A stretch of 32,225 bases of DNA from Gammaproteobacteria bacterium (GCA_963575715.1 CAUYTW010000188.1:1-32225), one strand, 5' to 3'; positions 25,317 through 32,225 are shown, counted from the first letter of the stretch. Notes: generated from the letters alone by a model not told the origin. Made by a program: numbers and translations.

Positions 25317-25745
25317 ATGAAAACTTTTAACGCCAAACCGGAAAATGTTCAGCATCAATGGTATATAGTGGACGCTGCCGGTAAAACCCTTGGTCGTTTA
25401 GCCAGCGAAATTGCCAGACGTTTGCGGGGTAAACACAAGCCAGAATATACTCCGCATGTAGACACGGGTGATTATATTATTGTGATTAATGCCGCCAGAG
25501 TTAAGGTTACTGGCAATAAGGTCGATGACAAATTGTATTATCGACATACTGGATACCCAGGTGGTCTGAAAGTGACCAATTTCGCCAAACTTATCCAAAA
25601 AGATCCTGGTGAAATTATTGAACACGCCGTACGTGGCATGTTACCCAAAAATCCATTGGGACGAGTAATGTTTCGCAAGCTTAAGGTTTATGCTGGAGCA
25701 GATCATCTACATATTGCCCAACAACCTCAGCTACTTGATATTTAA
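25317..25745 (+). CDS. rplM: 50S ribosomal protein L13
   Basis: A 142-residue L13, an early-assembly protein of the large ribosomal subunit. Typical sequence: [53 protein letters not shown] and [14 protein letters not shown]. The start is the ATG seven codons inside the longest frame, preceded by GAGG in a proper position; the upstream residues belong to a repeat. rpsI follows 51 bases later, as in nearly all bacteria. Confidence 0.98.
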   Translation: MKTFNAKPENVQHQWYIVDAAGKTLGRLASEIARRLRGKHKPEYTPHVDTGDYIIVINAARVKVTGNKVDDKLYYRHTGYPGGLKVTNFAKLIQKDPGEIIEHAVRGMLPKNPLGRVMFRKLKVYAGADHLHIAQQPQLLDI

Positions 25746-25796
25746 GTAAATTATTTTCCAACTCCAGTTATTTAATCACGGATTAGTAACAATAAA

Positions 25797-26189
25797 ATGG
25801 TACAACAAACAGAACGCGCGATTGGGCGTCGCAAGACTTCTACGGCTCAGGTAATTCTCAAAGCAGGCACAGGCAAAATTATTATTAACCAGCGTAATCT
25901 GGAAAATTACTTTGGCCGGGAAACCGCACGCATGGTAGTGCGTCAACCTTTAGAAACTACACAATTAAGTGACCGATTAGATATTCAAGTTAATGTTCGC
26001 GGTGGTGGCACTACAGGTCAGGCGGGTGCAATTCGACATGCAATTACACGCGCGTTGATTAAATATGATGAAATGTTACGAAGTCCTCTACGTAAGGCCG
26101 GTTTCGTTACCCGTGATGCTCGTGCGGTAGAAAGAAAACTGGTTGGTCTACATAAATCTCGCAAAGCTCCTCAGTATTCCAAGCGCTGA
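25797..26189 (+). CDS. rpsI: 30S ribosomal protein S9
   Basis: A 130-residue S9 of the small ribosomal subunit, whose C-terminal tail reaches the P-site tRNA. Features: [45 protein letters not shown] and the universal end KAPQYSKR. It forms an operon with rplM. In many gammaproteobacteria petABC and sspAB follow; here a terminator, a miniature element and a tRNA follow instead, and petA with sspB lie 4.5 kb away on the other strand. Confidence 0.98.
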   Translation: MVQQTERAIGRRKTSTAQVILKAGTGKIIINQRNLENYFGRETARMVVRQPLETTQLSDRLDIQVNVRGGGTTGQAGAIRHAITRALIKYDEMLRSPLRKAGFVTRDARAVERKLVGLHKSRKAPQYSKR

Positions 26190-26325
26190 TGTTTAAACGG
26201 CTAAATTAAAGAAAATGGCAAAAAAGCCTATGGTTTTAATCATGGGATGAATCATCTTAGAATCGGCTGCGTTTTTTAAGGTCGTAGAATTTCACTCCTG
26301 GCATTCTGGTTTTTGCGATGTCATT

Positions 26326-26358
26326 CCCCCGCAACGCTGCGCAATTGCGGGGCTTTTT
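26326..26358 (+). terminator. Intrinsic terminator of rplM-rpsI
   Basis: CCCCGCAA and TTGCGGGG form an eight-pair GC-rich stem followed by CTTTTT. It lies about 140 bases after rpsI on the coding strand and is the clearest rho-independent terminator in the window. Confidence 0.85.
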
Positions 26359-26384
26359 CGCTACATTTTTATAGATGATAATTG

Positions 26385-26555
26385 TAGGAGTTACGCAGTT
26401 GAATTTGTAACTCTATACAGGATTGAGTTTTTTTCTGTCATTCTGCGCGGAGGTCGCATTAGCGACCGGAGTCGCAGAATCTATGTAGATGGATTCTGCG
26501 ACTCCGCTTTGCTTCGCGCAGAATGACTTCCTATTTTTCAACTGCGTAACTCCTA
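26385..26555. repeat. Complete miniature inverted-repeat element, copy B
   Basis: Bounded by perfect terminal inverted repeats GGAGTTACGCAGTTGAA and TTCAACTGCGTAACTCC, with a TA at each outer edge, the pattern left by Tc1/mariner or IS630-type insertion. Inner hairpins: CATTCTGCGCG near one end and CGCGCAGAATG near the other; GGTCGC-ATTA-GCGACC; and GGAGTCGCAGAATC with GATTCTGCGACTCC. It is in inverse orientation to the 7560 copy and has no coding capacity. Confidence 0.92.
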
Positions 26556-26624
26556 AATTGTTTAGTTTTGTTATCCAAATAGATAGAGTTTATTTCCATT
26601 CGCCAGGTATAAAACCTTCGCCTT

Positions 26625-26895
26625 TAGGCGAACAGCTTTAGCTAGATTTTGAATTTGAAGTTGGAGTAGGCAACCGCCGTCTACTCAATGCGGGCATAGA
26701 CTGAATTTTGGTGGCATGCCAACCTCTTTCCTTGGTGGAATCCAAAATACAGCTGATGCCCGCCAACTGGACGTTGACTTTCCGAGTTTCAGTCGGAAAC
26801 TTAAGTTGGCTTCAGCCAAAGGCCTTTCAGCTGGCTTTAGCCTGAGAGACCACTTTCAGTGGTTTTCCAAACCTACCGGCTTTAGCCGGTAGTCG
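26625..26895. repeat. Run of stem-loops with TTTAG/TTCAG loops
   Basis: Several short hairpins with similar loops follow one another: TTCGCCTTTAGGCGAA, CCGAGTTTCAGTCGG, TTGGCTTCAGCCAA, CCACTTTCAGTGG and ACCGGCTTTAGCCGGT. Before them, about 26690-26770, a longer interrupted stem pairs GCGGGCAT with ATGCCCGC and ATTTTGG with CCAAAAT. No gene is visible. It could be the relic end of an IS200/IS605-type element, or a structured RNA. Confidence 0.55.
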
Positions 26896-26906
26896 TTTAG
26901 TTTTGT

Positions 26907-26980
26907 TGGGGGATCGTCTAACGGCAGGACAGCGGACTCTGACTCCGTCAATCTAGGTTCGAATCCTAGTCCCCCAGCCA
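26907..26980 (+). tRNA. tRNA-Gln (anticodon CTG)
   Basis: A complete cloverleaf: acceptor TGGGGGA pairing with TCCCCCA, D-arm GTCT-AACGGCA-GGAC, anticodon stem GCGGA/TCCGT around loop CTCTGAC with anticodon CTG, and T-arm CTAGG-TTCGAAT-CCTAG. The 3' GCCA is encoded. It reads CAG glutamine codons. It is a single gene about 200 bases before the kinase-like gene. Confidence 0.95.
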
Positions 26981-27044
26981 ATATTAGTATTGTCTAGTTT
27001 TCGATTTATCGATTATTAAAGTCGGATGTTTGAATTGCATAAAT

Positions 27045-27103
27045 AATGATCCATCTCTGCAATTCTTCGAGATTGTAGAGTTTTCTCGCCATTTTTCTAT
27101 AAA
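27045..27103 (+). repeat. TTCGAGAT stem-loop repeat, copy near the kinase gene
   Basis: CTCTGCAAT (27055-27063) and ATTGTAGAG (27072-27080) form a nine-pair stem (one G-T) around TCTTCGAG, the same loop as at 14745 on a different stem. It is followed by TTTTCTCGCC and TCTATAAA, as in the copy at 14842. It lies 80-135 bases ahead of the kinase-like start. Confidence 0.6.
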
Positions 27104-27180
27104 CGTATTTTTAGATCTCCCTTTTGGCTCTCATCCGGAGAAAATGGTTTAATGTTTTGTTTGGATGATGACGCAATTCA

Positions 27181-28917
27181 ATGATTGATTTGTTCGATGC
27201 TTCCTGCCAGCGCGTACCCCTCGGAAAGAAACTTGGTACCGGCGGCGAAGGGGCGGTCTATGATGTACCAATCTACGGGCCTGATTTTGTCGCTAAGGTC
27301 TATCATCATCAACTACCTCCACACCGACAGACCAAACTCTTGGCAATGGTGGACGGTGGTAGTGAATCATTGCACAAAATCGCAGCGTGGCCAGTCGATA
27401 CCCTTTACGCGACACCACTGGGAATGATTTGTGGCTTCGTCATGCCGAAAGTTATCGGCTACGAACCAATTCACCACCTTTATGGACCAGGTCATCGTAA
27501 ACAACAGTTCCCAAATGCTGATTGGGCATTCTTGGTTAATACCGCGCGCAACGTTGCAGCCGCATTCGATGTTATTCATTCACATCACCATGTTATCGGT
27601 GATGTGAATCAAAATAATATTGTGGTGGCGCGCAATAGCATTGTTAAGTTAATCGACTGTGATTCTTTCCAGATTACTACAGCAACCAAACACTATTTGT
27701 GTGAGGTTGGAGTAGGTCATTTTACTCCTCCAGAATTACAGGGCCATTCTTTTCACGGCATTCATCGAACGCGCAATCACGATAATTTCGGATTAGCTGT
27801 TTTAATTTTTCATTTATTGCTTATGGGTCGCCATCCGTATAGCGGTGTTTATTCAGGCGTAGGAGATATGCCGGTTGAAAAGGCTATTCAAGAATTTCGT
27901 TTTGCCTTTGGTAGTAATGCAGCTGCAAAAAAAATGGCACCACCACCGAACAGTGTATTACTTAATATACTCCCCCCTGCAATCGCGTGGCTATTTGAAC
28001 GCGCATTTTCAGAGGAAAGCGTGCGTACTAAGTACCGTCCCACTGCTAGGGAATGGCTCTCAGCCTTGGATGCGTTGAAGGAACAATTACGGATCTGTAA
28101 TCGCGAGCCTATTCACCAATACTTTGACGCCCTGACTACCTGTCCTTGGTGTAAACTTGAACAGCAATCTAAAGTATTCTTTTTTAATACACTAGTATCT
28201 ACTAACTCCAACGATATTACATTTTTTCCAAGTAAATTTGATCTCGCTAAGGCATGGGAAGAAATTAGCGCAGTTCCATCGCCAGGAGAAGCACCTCCGA
28301 TTAATTCAGCAACATTACGAGTCCATCCAACACCACTGCCACATGAATTGACTACTCCATTTGCCATATTCAAAACCAAGAAGTATCATGCCGAATTAAA
28401 AAGGCGTGAGCTTGCGCTAAAAGATGCTCATGATATTTTTGACGCGATGATCGAAAAATGGAAATTGGAGGCCAGTGATGATGCTTTTAACAAAAAATTC
28501 AGGGAACTTTTTTATCTTCGTCTTGAATATGAACGCCTGATTCGTGATTTTGAAATAGAACGCGAACAGATTCAGCCAACCTCTGAAGGAAAAGTATTTT
28601 TGCGTTTACTGAGGATTATTTTTAGGCGCAAAAAAATGCCCAGAATTAGTTCAACATTCATTGGCGCAACGTTGAATTTAACTACAGAAAATTCGACATT
28701 AAATCAGCATAAAAGAAAAGAAGATATTAGCGCATTAGTGCGCCGTTTTATGCTGCGGCGCGATCAACTTGAATTAGCATTAACGGAAGGAGTGGATCAA
28801 TTAAATCGATTGCATGAAGATGCAATCCTTGCTCGCCAAACCATGCATATCCCATTGCTGGAAGCAGCGCGAGCCTTAGCTCAAGCGGAGGTGGATCTAC
28901 GGTTGATGCGTGAATAG
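27181..28917 (+). CDS. Orphan protein-kinase-like protein (TerY-P-type kinase)
   Basis: A 578-residue protein with an atypical Ser/Thr kinase domain (about 1-310). It has a glycine-rich loop GTGGEGAVY at 19-27, a probable lysine at 39 (VAKVY), a catalytic-loop equivalent GDVNQNNI with Asp141 and Asn146, and Asp159 in LIDCDSF replacing DFG. TPPEL stands in the APE position. A CPWC pair lies near 330. The second half is charged and probably coiled-coil (about 395-470 and 520-575), with a basic stretch between. This kinase type usually sits with a von Willebrand-A TerY gene and a PP2C phosphatase in a signalling triad; neither is here. The substrate is unknown. A tRNA and a stem-loop repeat precede it. 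Confidence 0.75.
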   Translation: MIDLFDASCQRVPLGKKLGTGGEGAVYDVPIYGPDFVAKVYHHQLPPHRQTKLLAMVDGGSESLHKIAAWPVDTLYATPLGMICGFVMPKVIGYEPIHHLYGPGHRKQQFPNADWAFLVNTARNVAAAFDVIHSHHHVIGDVNQNNIVVARNSIVKLIDCDSFQITTATKHYLCEVGVGHFTPPELQGHSFHGIHRTRNHDNFGLAVLIFHLLLMGRHPYSGVYSGVGDMPVEKAIQEFRFAFGSNAAAKKMAPPPNSVLLNILPPAIAWLFERAFSEESVRTKYRPTAREWLSALDALKEQLRICNREPIHQYFDALTTCPWCKLEQQSKVFFFNTLVSTNSNDITFFPSKFDLAKAWEEISAVPSPGEAPPINSATLRVHPTPLPHELTTPFAIFKTKKYHAELKRRELALKDAHDIFDAMIEKWKLEASDDAFNKKFRELFYLRLEYERLIRDFEIEREQIQPTSEGKVFLRLLRIIFRRKKMPRISSTFIGATLNLTTENSTLNQHKRKEDISALVRRFMLRRDQLELALTEGVDQLNRLHEDAILARQTMHIPLLEAARALAQAEVDLRLMRE

Positions 28918-28921
28918 TTCA

Positions 28922-28963
28922 TCAATAAATCTTTAGCGTGGAAACCCTTCGATTCCGAAGAGT
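28922..28963 (-). repeat. Stem-loop repeat, minus-strand copy
   Basis: Read on the minus strand: GACTCTTCGGAATCGAAG, then GGTTTCCACGCTAAAGATTTATTGA. This aligns with 25277-25320 before rplM, which reads CGACCCTACGGGATCGAAGTG, then TTTCCACGCCGAGGATTTATGA. CTTCG and CGAAG pair. It lies directly after the kinase stop codon. Confidence 0.65.
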
Positions 28964-28978
28964 CAAGCAGTTTTTGAT

Positions 28979-29641
28979 TCAAAAAGATCGATTTGGTGCC
29001 TCAGTAACTACAAATTTAGCTATCTCTTCCAGCAACCTGATAATGGCTCGATTAGCGGCAACTACTCCGCCATAAGGGTCTTCAGAAGACGCAGATTCTA
29101 GCGTATCAAATGTACGGATAGCCTGCACTTGTTGATGACGTATATCCAAAAGCTGAACTCGCAATGTGATATGGAATTGGCTAGGTTGAGTCAGTAGCTC
29201 ATGTTGCAAGCAAAGAAACTCAGTTTCCAGCCGCAAATCTCCGCTGATTGATGAAGAGGCGGGCAAAACTGCCTGAAACCGTCCAGTATTTTCCAGAGCT
29301 GTGACTAAAAGAGGAGAAAGCATTCGTTGCGGTGAATCAATCCATTGATTTTTTGAATAAAAATCTAAACGATATGGCTTGTGAACATAAGCGATGCCTG
29401 TGGTGTCGAAGCCTGCTTGAGCAGTCGGAGTTGCTACTATTATTACTATCTTTCCTTTCCCTATATAAACTTCCTTGGGAGCAATGGAGCCAAATAAATA
29501 AGTTTGCGTTGGTTCAACTTCGGCTGTCGTTAATAAACCGCCGCAACCAGCAATGTTCAATATAACAAAAAGAATAAAGGCCAAGTGATAAATATGGCAT
29601 AAAGAATATCTATCTTTCAACAGGTACAAAGAGTGATTCAT
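28979..29641 (-). CDS. ABC-type transport auxiliary lipoprotein
   Basis: A 220-residue outer-membrane-type lipoprotein with a signal peptide ending in lipobox NIAGC (Cys33). The mature part has the ABC_trans_aux/PqiC-like layout: an YLFGS-like start, RLDFYSKNQWIDSPQRMLSP, a LENTGRF strand, LRLETEFLCLQHE and a C-terminal region with Tyr-Gly-Gly-Val-Val and ANRAIIRLLEEIAKFV. Such proteins work with MCE/MlaD-type or PqiAB lipid transport systems. Those partners are usually adjacent but are not in the window, so the gene is an orphan here. It is on the same strand as the L,D-transpeptidase, 100 bases downstream. Confidence 0.8.
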   Translation of the reverse strand: MNHSLYLLKDRYSLCHIYHLAFILFVILNIAGCGGLLTTAEVEPTQTYLFGSIAPKEVYIGKGKIVIIVATPTAQAGFDTTGIAYVHKPYRLDFYSKNQWIDSPQRMLSPLLVTALENTGRFQAVLPASSSISGDLRLETEFLCLQHELLTQPSQFHITLRVQLLDIRHQQVQAIRTFDTLESASSEDPYGGVVAANRAIIRLLEEIAKFVVTEAPNRSF

Positions 29642-29741
29642 TAATTTGCAAGTTATCTATATTATTAAGTAATAAAAAAGAAGTATATTTATTTTATAAA
29701 TAAATCGCTTTAGAATCTAATTTTTCAATGAATCTAAAAAA

Positions 29742-30674
29742 TTAAAATTCTCTTCCGACCTCACTCAGTAATCCTTTTTGCTCTTCCTTTGCTCGTAAAA
29801 TCGCCTCACCGTTTATCCGATAACTCCCTTTTGGTCGTCCCGCCACCGCCTTGGTAAGAACATTGGTTAATTCATTTTCCTCGGCTAATCTTTCTGCGTC
29901 TTCTTCCAGCGGAGGAAAGACTTGCAGATATAAAATTCCAGCCAGCCACCCAGCCTTGAACGGTTGATTAACCAGACGTACCGGAGTTCCTACCGAAACT
30001 TGTTGAAAAATTACTTCAATATCCTCAGGGTATAAACGCATGCAACCATGAGTAACACGCATTCCAATCCCCCATGGTTTATCGGTACCATGAATTAAAT
30101 ATCCTGCTTTTCCCAAACGTAATGCGTATAAACCAAGAGGATTATTTTCTCCCGCAGGAACCACGTCGGGTAAAATATCACCTTCCGCAGCGTGTTCCCT
30201 CTTAATGGTCTCAGGAGGTGTCCAAGTTGGATTTTTAATTTTGGCTACTACCGAAGTTAATCCAAGCGGCGTTTTCCAATCCATACGACCAATACTAACA
30301 GGATAAGTAATTACAACTGGAGTTTCATTGTCTTTGGGTTTTGGATAATAATAAATTCGCATTTCCGGCAAGTTAAGAACAATTCCCTCACGTGGGGTAT
30401 CTGGCAAAATACGCCTTTTAGGTAACACTACCTTGGTTCCAGCGCCGGGTAACCAAGGACTAATATCAGGATTAGCCTTGGTAATCTCGTTAAACCCCAA
30501 ACTATGACGCCGTGCAATATCAGATAGCGTATCTTTATAAACAGCTTGCTCAATTTCGTCTTGGCCTACAATCGAAACATCATCTGGAGGCAAAAGATAA
30601 GATACTGCGGGCACCACATCAATGAAGCTCAACATTAATAAAAAGGTACACCAGAAAAATAATGAGCGTAACAT
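29742..30674 (-). CDS. L,D-transpeptidase with N-terminal LysM-like domain
   Basis: A 310-residue periplasmic YkuD/ErfK-type enzyme that makes 3-3 crosslinks in peptidoglycan or attaches proteins to it. It has a signal peptide (1-24), a LysM-like peptidoglycan-binding segment at about 45-86 (VYKDTLSDIARRHSLGFNEI) and the catalytic domain at about 98-240. The full motif is visible: His195 in IHGTDKPWGIG and Cys211 with His209 in THGCMRLYP. A Pro/Glu-rich tail extends beyond the domain. It starts six bases after the sspB stop, so it is in the petA-sspB transcription unit or close to it. Confidence 0.93.
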   Translation of the reverse strand: MLRSLFFWCTFLLMLSFIDVVPAVSYLLPPDDVSIVGQDEIEQAVYKDTLSDIARRHSLGFNEITKANPDISPWLPGAGTKVVLPKRRILPDTPREGIVLNLPEMRIYYYPKPKDNETPVVITYPVSIGRMDWKTPLGLTSVVAKIKNPTWTPPETIKREHAAEGDILPDVVPAGENNPLGLYALRLGKAGYLIHGTDKPWGIGMRVTHGCMRLYPEDIEVIFQQVSVGTPVRLVNQPFKAGWLAGILYLQVFPPLEEDAERLAEENELTNVLTKAVAGRPKGSYRINGEAILRAKEEQKGLLSEVGREF

Positions 30675-30680
30675 TGTTGA

Positions 30681-31076
30681 CTACTTCACAATTTTAAGGA
30701 TCGGACGACCTGATGGTCGTACCGGAGATGAGGAGGGTGGTGGTTGCGGAGTCCCTTCTTCTTCTGTGGGCTCCTGGGAAAAGCTCATTCCTTGACCATT
30801 TTCTTTCGCGTAAATGGCCAGTACGGAACTAATTGGAAGATGCACTCCAAGTATTTTACCCGAAAATCGTGCTCGAAAACTAATCCATTCGTTTCCCATC
30901 ACTAGAGTTTGTACCGCAGTTGGATTTAAATTCAGAACGATTCTTCCTTCTTTGACATACTGCATTGGAATTTCTATTCCTTGTACCTGGGCATCGGCCA
31001 CGATATAAGGAGTGAAGCCGTTATCGATAATCCATTCATGAAGTGCTCGAATCAAATAAGATTTAGTTGAAGTCAT
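30681..31076 (-). CDS. sspB: ClpXP protease specificity-enhancing factor SspB
   Basis: A 131-residue SspB adaptor, which binds ssrA-tagged peptides and delivers them to ClpXP. The substrate-binding domain (1-105) has PYLIRALHEWI-like opening residues, VQGIEIPMQYV, VLNLNPTAVQ and WISFRARFSGK. A flexible Pro/Ser-rich linker leads to the ClpX-binding tail RPILKIVK at the very C-terminus. In related genomes it follows sspA and the petABC genes; here petA is directly upstream and sspA is absent. Confidence 0.94.
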   Translation of the reverse strand: MTSTKSYLIRALHEWIIDNGFTPYIVADAQVQGIEIPMQYVKEGRIVLNLNPTAVQTLVMGNEWISFRARFSGKILGVHLPISSVLAIYAKENGQGMSFSQEPTEEEGTPQPPPSSSPVRPSGRPILKIVK

Positions 31077-31156
31077 GGCGAGGTTGTTAAAAAATTTAAA
31101 TGGATTCCGTGAAAATTATTTAACTATGCAACATTGCTTCAATAACTGAAATTATT

Positions 31157-31765
31157 CTAGTTATTTTTTGATGATGAATCAGTGAGATCTTGGCCAACTA
31201 TAATGCGGGTTTTATCCAAATAATAATACGGTGGCACCTCTAGGTTAAGAAGCGCGGGTACACCTTCGAAAACTCTTCCCGCTAAATCGAAGCGCGAGCC
31301 GTGACAAGGACAAAAAAATCCTCCCTTCCAGATTGGCCCAAGATCGAGGGGAGCAAGATCAGGACGAAAAATGGGCGCGCATCCCAAATGCGTACAAACC
31401 CCAATTACTACTAAATACTCAGGGTTGATGGAACGATGCTGGTTGGCAGCATACGTCGGCTGTGTTGATGATTCTGATTTCGGATCGCGCAGTACATCAT
31501 TCAGTGTGCCGAGGTTGTCAATGATTTCCTTGGTTCGACGCAAAATCCAGACTGGCTTGCCACGCCACTCCACAGTCATCATCTGACCTGGTTCGAGTTT
31601 ACTAATGTCCACTTCGATTGGAGCACCGACGGCCTGATCTTTGGCACTCGGTTGCATGGATGATATAAATGGTACCAATGCTGCAACCGTTCCTACTCCA
31701 CCCATCACCGACGTGGCCATGAGGAAGAAACGACGCCGGTCCTTGTTGACATCATTTACGTTCAT
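31157..31765 (-). CDS. petA: Ubiquinol-cytochrome c reductase, Rieske iron-sulfur subunit
   Basis: A 202-residue Rieske protein of the cytochrome bc1 complex, moving electrons from quinol to cytochrome c1 at the inner membrane. The N-terminus has a twin-arginine type signal/anchor (RRRFF, then a hydrophobic helix to about 36). The [2Fe-2S] ligands are Cys124 and His126 in CTHLGC and Cys152/His155 in CPCHGS, with the disulfide cysteines Cys129 and Cys154. The start was set at the ATG directly after the structured element; the frame continues upstream but without protein-like sequence. petB and petC are not downstream: sspB follows after 80 bases, so cytochrome b and c1 must be encoded elsewhere or be lost. 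Confidence 0.96.
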   Translation of the reverse strand: MNVNDVNKDRRRFFLMATSVMGGVGTVAALVPFISSMQPSAKDQAVGAPIEVDISKLEPGQMMTVEWRGKPVWILRRTKEIIDNLGTLNDVLRDPKSESSTQPTYAANQHRSINPEYLVVIGVCTHLGCAPIFRPDLAPLDLGPIWKGGFFCPCHGSRFDLAGRVFEGVPALLNLEVPPYYYLDKTRIIVGQDLTDSSSKNN

Positions 31766-31915
31766 CAGTGTCTCCGAGAAACCTCGCCCTTCAGGGCAGG
31801 AAAGGAGACGGTTTTCTCCGTCTCTTGTGGATAGCAAACTTTTAAAGTTGCCGGTCTTTCCCGGCTGTCTTACGGGCCTAGTGACGCACATCTTGCGGTG
31901 TGGCTCCCCTCGCTC
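31766..31915 (-). promoter_or_regulatory. Structured multi-hairpin leader, copy 2 (before petA)
   Basis: Same order as copy 1, read on the minus strand: CACACC/GATGTG, GCCGG/CCGGC, an extra AACTTT/AAAGTT stem, GAGACGG/CCGTCTC and GCCCT/AGGGC. The terminal GTTTC-TCG-GAGAC hairpin with GGAG lies six bases before the petA ATG. The linear stretches GGGCGAGGTTTCTCGGAGAC and GTGCGTCACT are shared with the copy at 10102, whereas several stems differ by paired changes. Confidence 0.6.
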
Positions 31916-32167
31916 GCTTATTCGTGGATTTTTGTACCCTTTTGGGTCCATCCTTGGCAAGCAACACTGGCTTCGACCCCGTATGCCGCAGTGTCCGGAA
32001 CTGAGGAAGCATTCCGAAGTGCCTATTACACCGCTTGCGCGGATTCCACAATAAAGTCTCGTCGCAAAGCGACCGAGCTGGTCAACTCCAAGACTTGCTT
32101 TCACAAACCTTGCCCTTTACGGCGGAGTAGTTGACTATATTTTTAAGCACTGTTTTACAATAATAAT
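31916..32167. other. Upstream region of petA, no gene recognised
   Basis: About 250 bases with open frames on both strands but no recognisable protein. A hairpin-like pair GTCAACTCC and GGAGTAGTTGAC lies at 32081-32133. Because the adjacent 31766-31915 element resembles an insertion-sequence end, this stretch may be a decayed transposase C-terminus, but no motif confirms it. Confidence 0.3.
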
Positions 32168-32225
32168 TAAGAGTTACGCAGTTGAATTTGTAACTCTATA
32201 CAGGATTGAGTTTTTTCTGTCATTC
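32168..32225. repeat. Miniature inverted-repeat element, copy C, cut by the window end
   Basis: Starts GAGTTACGCAGTTGAATTTG and continues through CTCTATACAGGATTGAG to TCTGTCATTC, matching the left part of the 26385 copy almost base for base and in the same orientation. The right half lies outside the window. Confidence 0.9.

Noticed and set aside
31766-32104. N-terminal extension of petA by 113 codons
   Set aside because: The extension translates the structured leader and non-protein-like sequence; the 202-residue form has the right length and signal region.

Overview
The window looks like chromosome from a gammaproteobacterium. The evidence is gene order: rplM-rpsI, a Rieske petA beside sspB, rpoN-hpf, and trpS beside a site-2 protease are all arrangements typical of that class. 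Base composition is moderate. Intergenic regions are long and rich in hairpins and small repeats, with at least four copies of one miniature inverted-repeat element. Pyruvate:ferredoxin oxidoreductase together with a bc1-type Rieske protein suggests a facultative or microaerophilic lifestyle. The order or genus cannot be fixed from the sequence alone.

Layout. 1-8.5 kb: an HPP-family membrane protein (-); a MutT/ThiE fusion (+) converging on an M50-HlyD-type membrane peptidase and an overlapping peptide-binding lipoprotein (-); an inverted-repeat element; lipB and trpS (-); a miniature element; and a site-2 protease (-). 8.6-10.1 kb: a secreted protein (-) built on seven 40-residue repeats. 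10.1-11.1 kb: a non-coding region with a structured leader and a diverged direct duplication. 11.1-17.6 kb (+): nifJ, a dihydroorotate dehydrogenase-like gene, a DUF1257/Ycf35 gene, an FGE/C-type-lectin-fold gene and a DUF2997 gene. 18.3-24.7 kb (+): rpoN, hpf, anmK and the two subunits of a pyruvate-carboxylase-type enzyme. 25.3-26.2 kb (+): rplM-rpsI with a clear terminator. 26.2-27.2 kb: a miniature element, a run of stem-loops and tRNA-Gln(CTG). 27.2-28.9 kb (+): an orphan protein-kinase-like gene. 29-31.8 kb (-): petA, sspB, an L,D-transpeptidase and an ABC-auxiliary lipoprotein.

How it fits together. NifJ and the biotin-dependent carboxylase act on pyruvate (acetyl-CoA/ferredoxin and oxaloacetate). 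The DHOD-like, DUF1257 and DUF2997 genes recur near redox genes in cyanobacteria and other bacteria and may form an iron-sulfur or electron-transfer accessory set. The rest is mostly housekeeping.

The observations most worth following up are: (1) an FGE-fold protein that lacks the expected catalytic cysteine and whose C-terminus looks like a diversity-generating-retroelement variable region; (2) two copies of a ~150-nt multi-hairpin element, each ending at the start codon of an unrelated gene, with the Shine-Dalgarno placed in a small hairpin; (3) the absence of petB, petC and sspA from between petA and sspB; and (4) several undescribed-looking intergenic repeat families, one of which supplies the ribosome-binding site and start codon of rplM.
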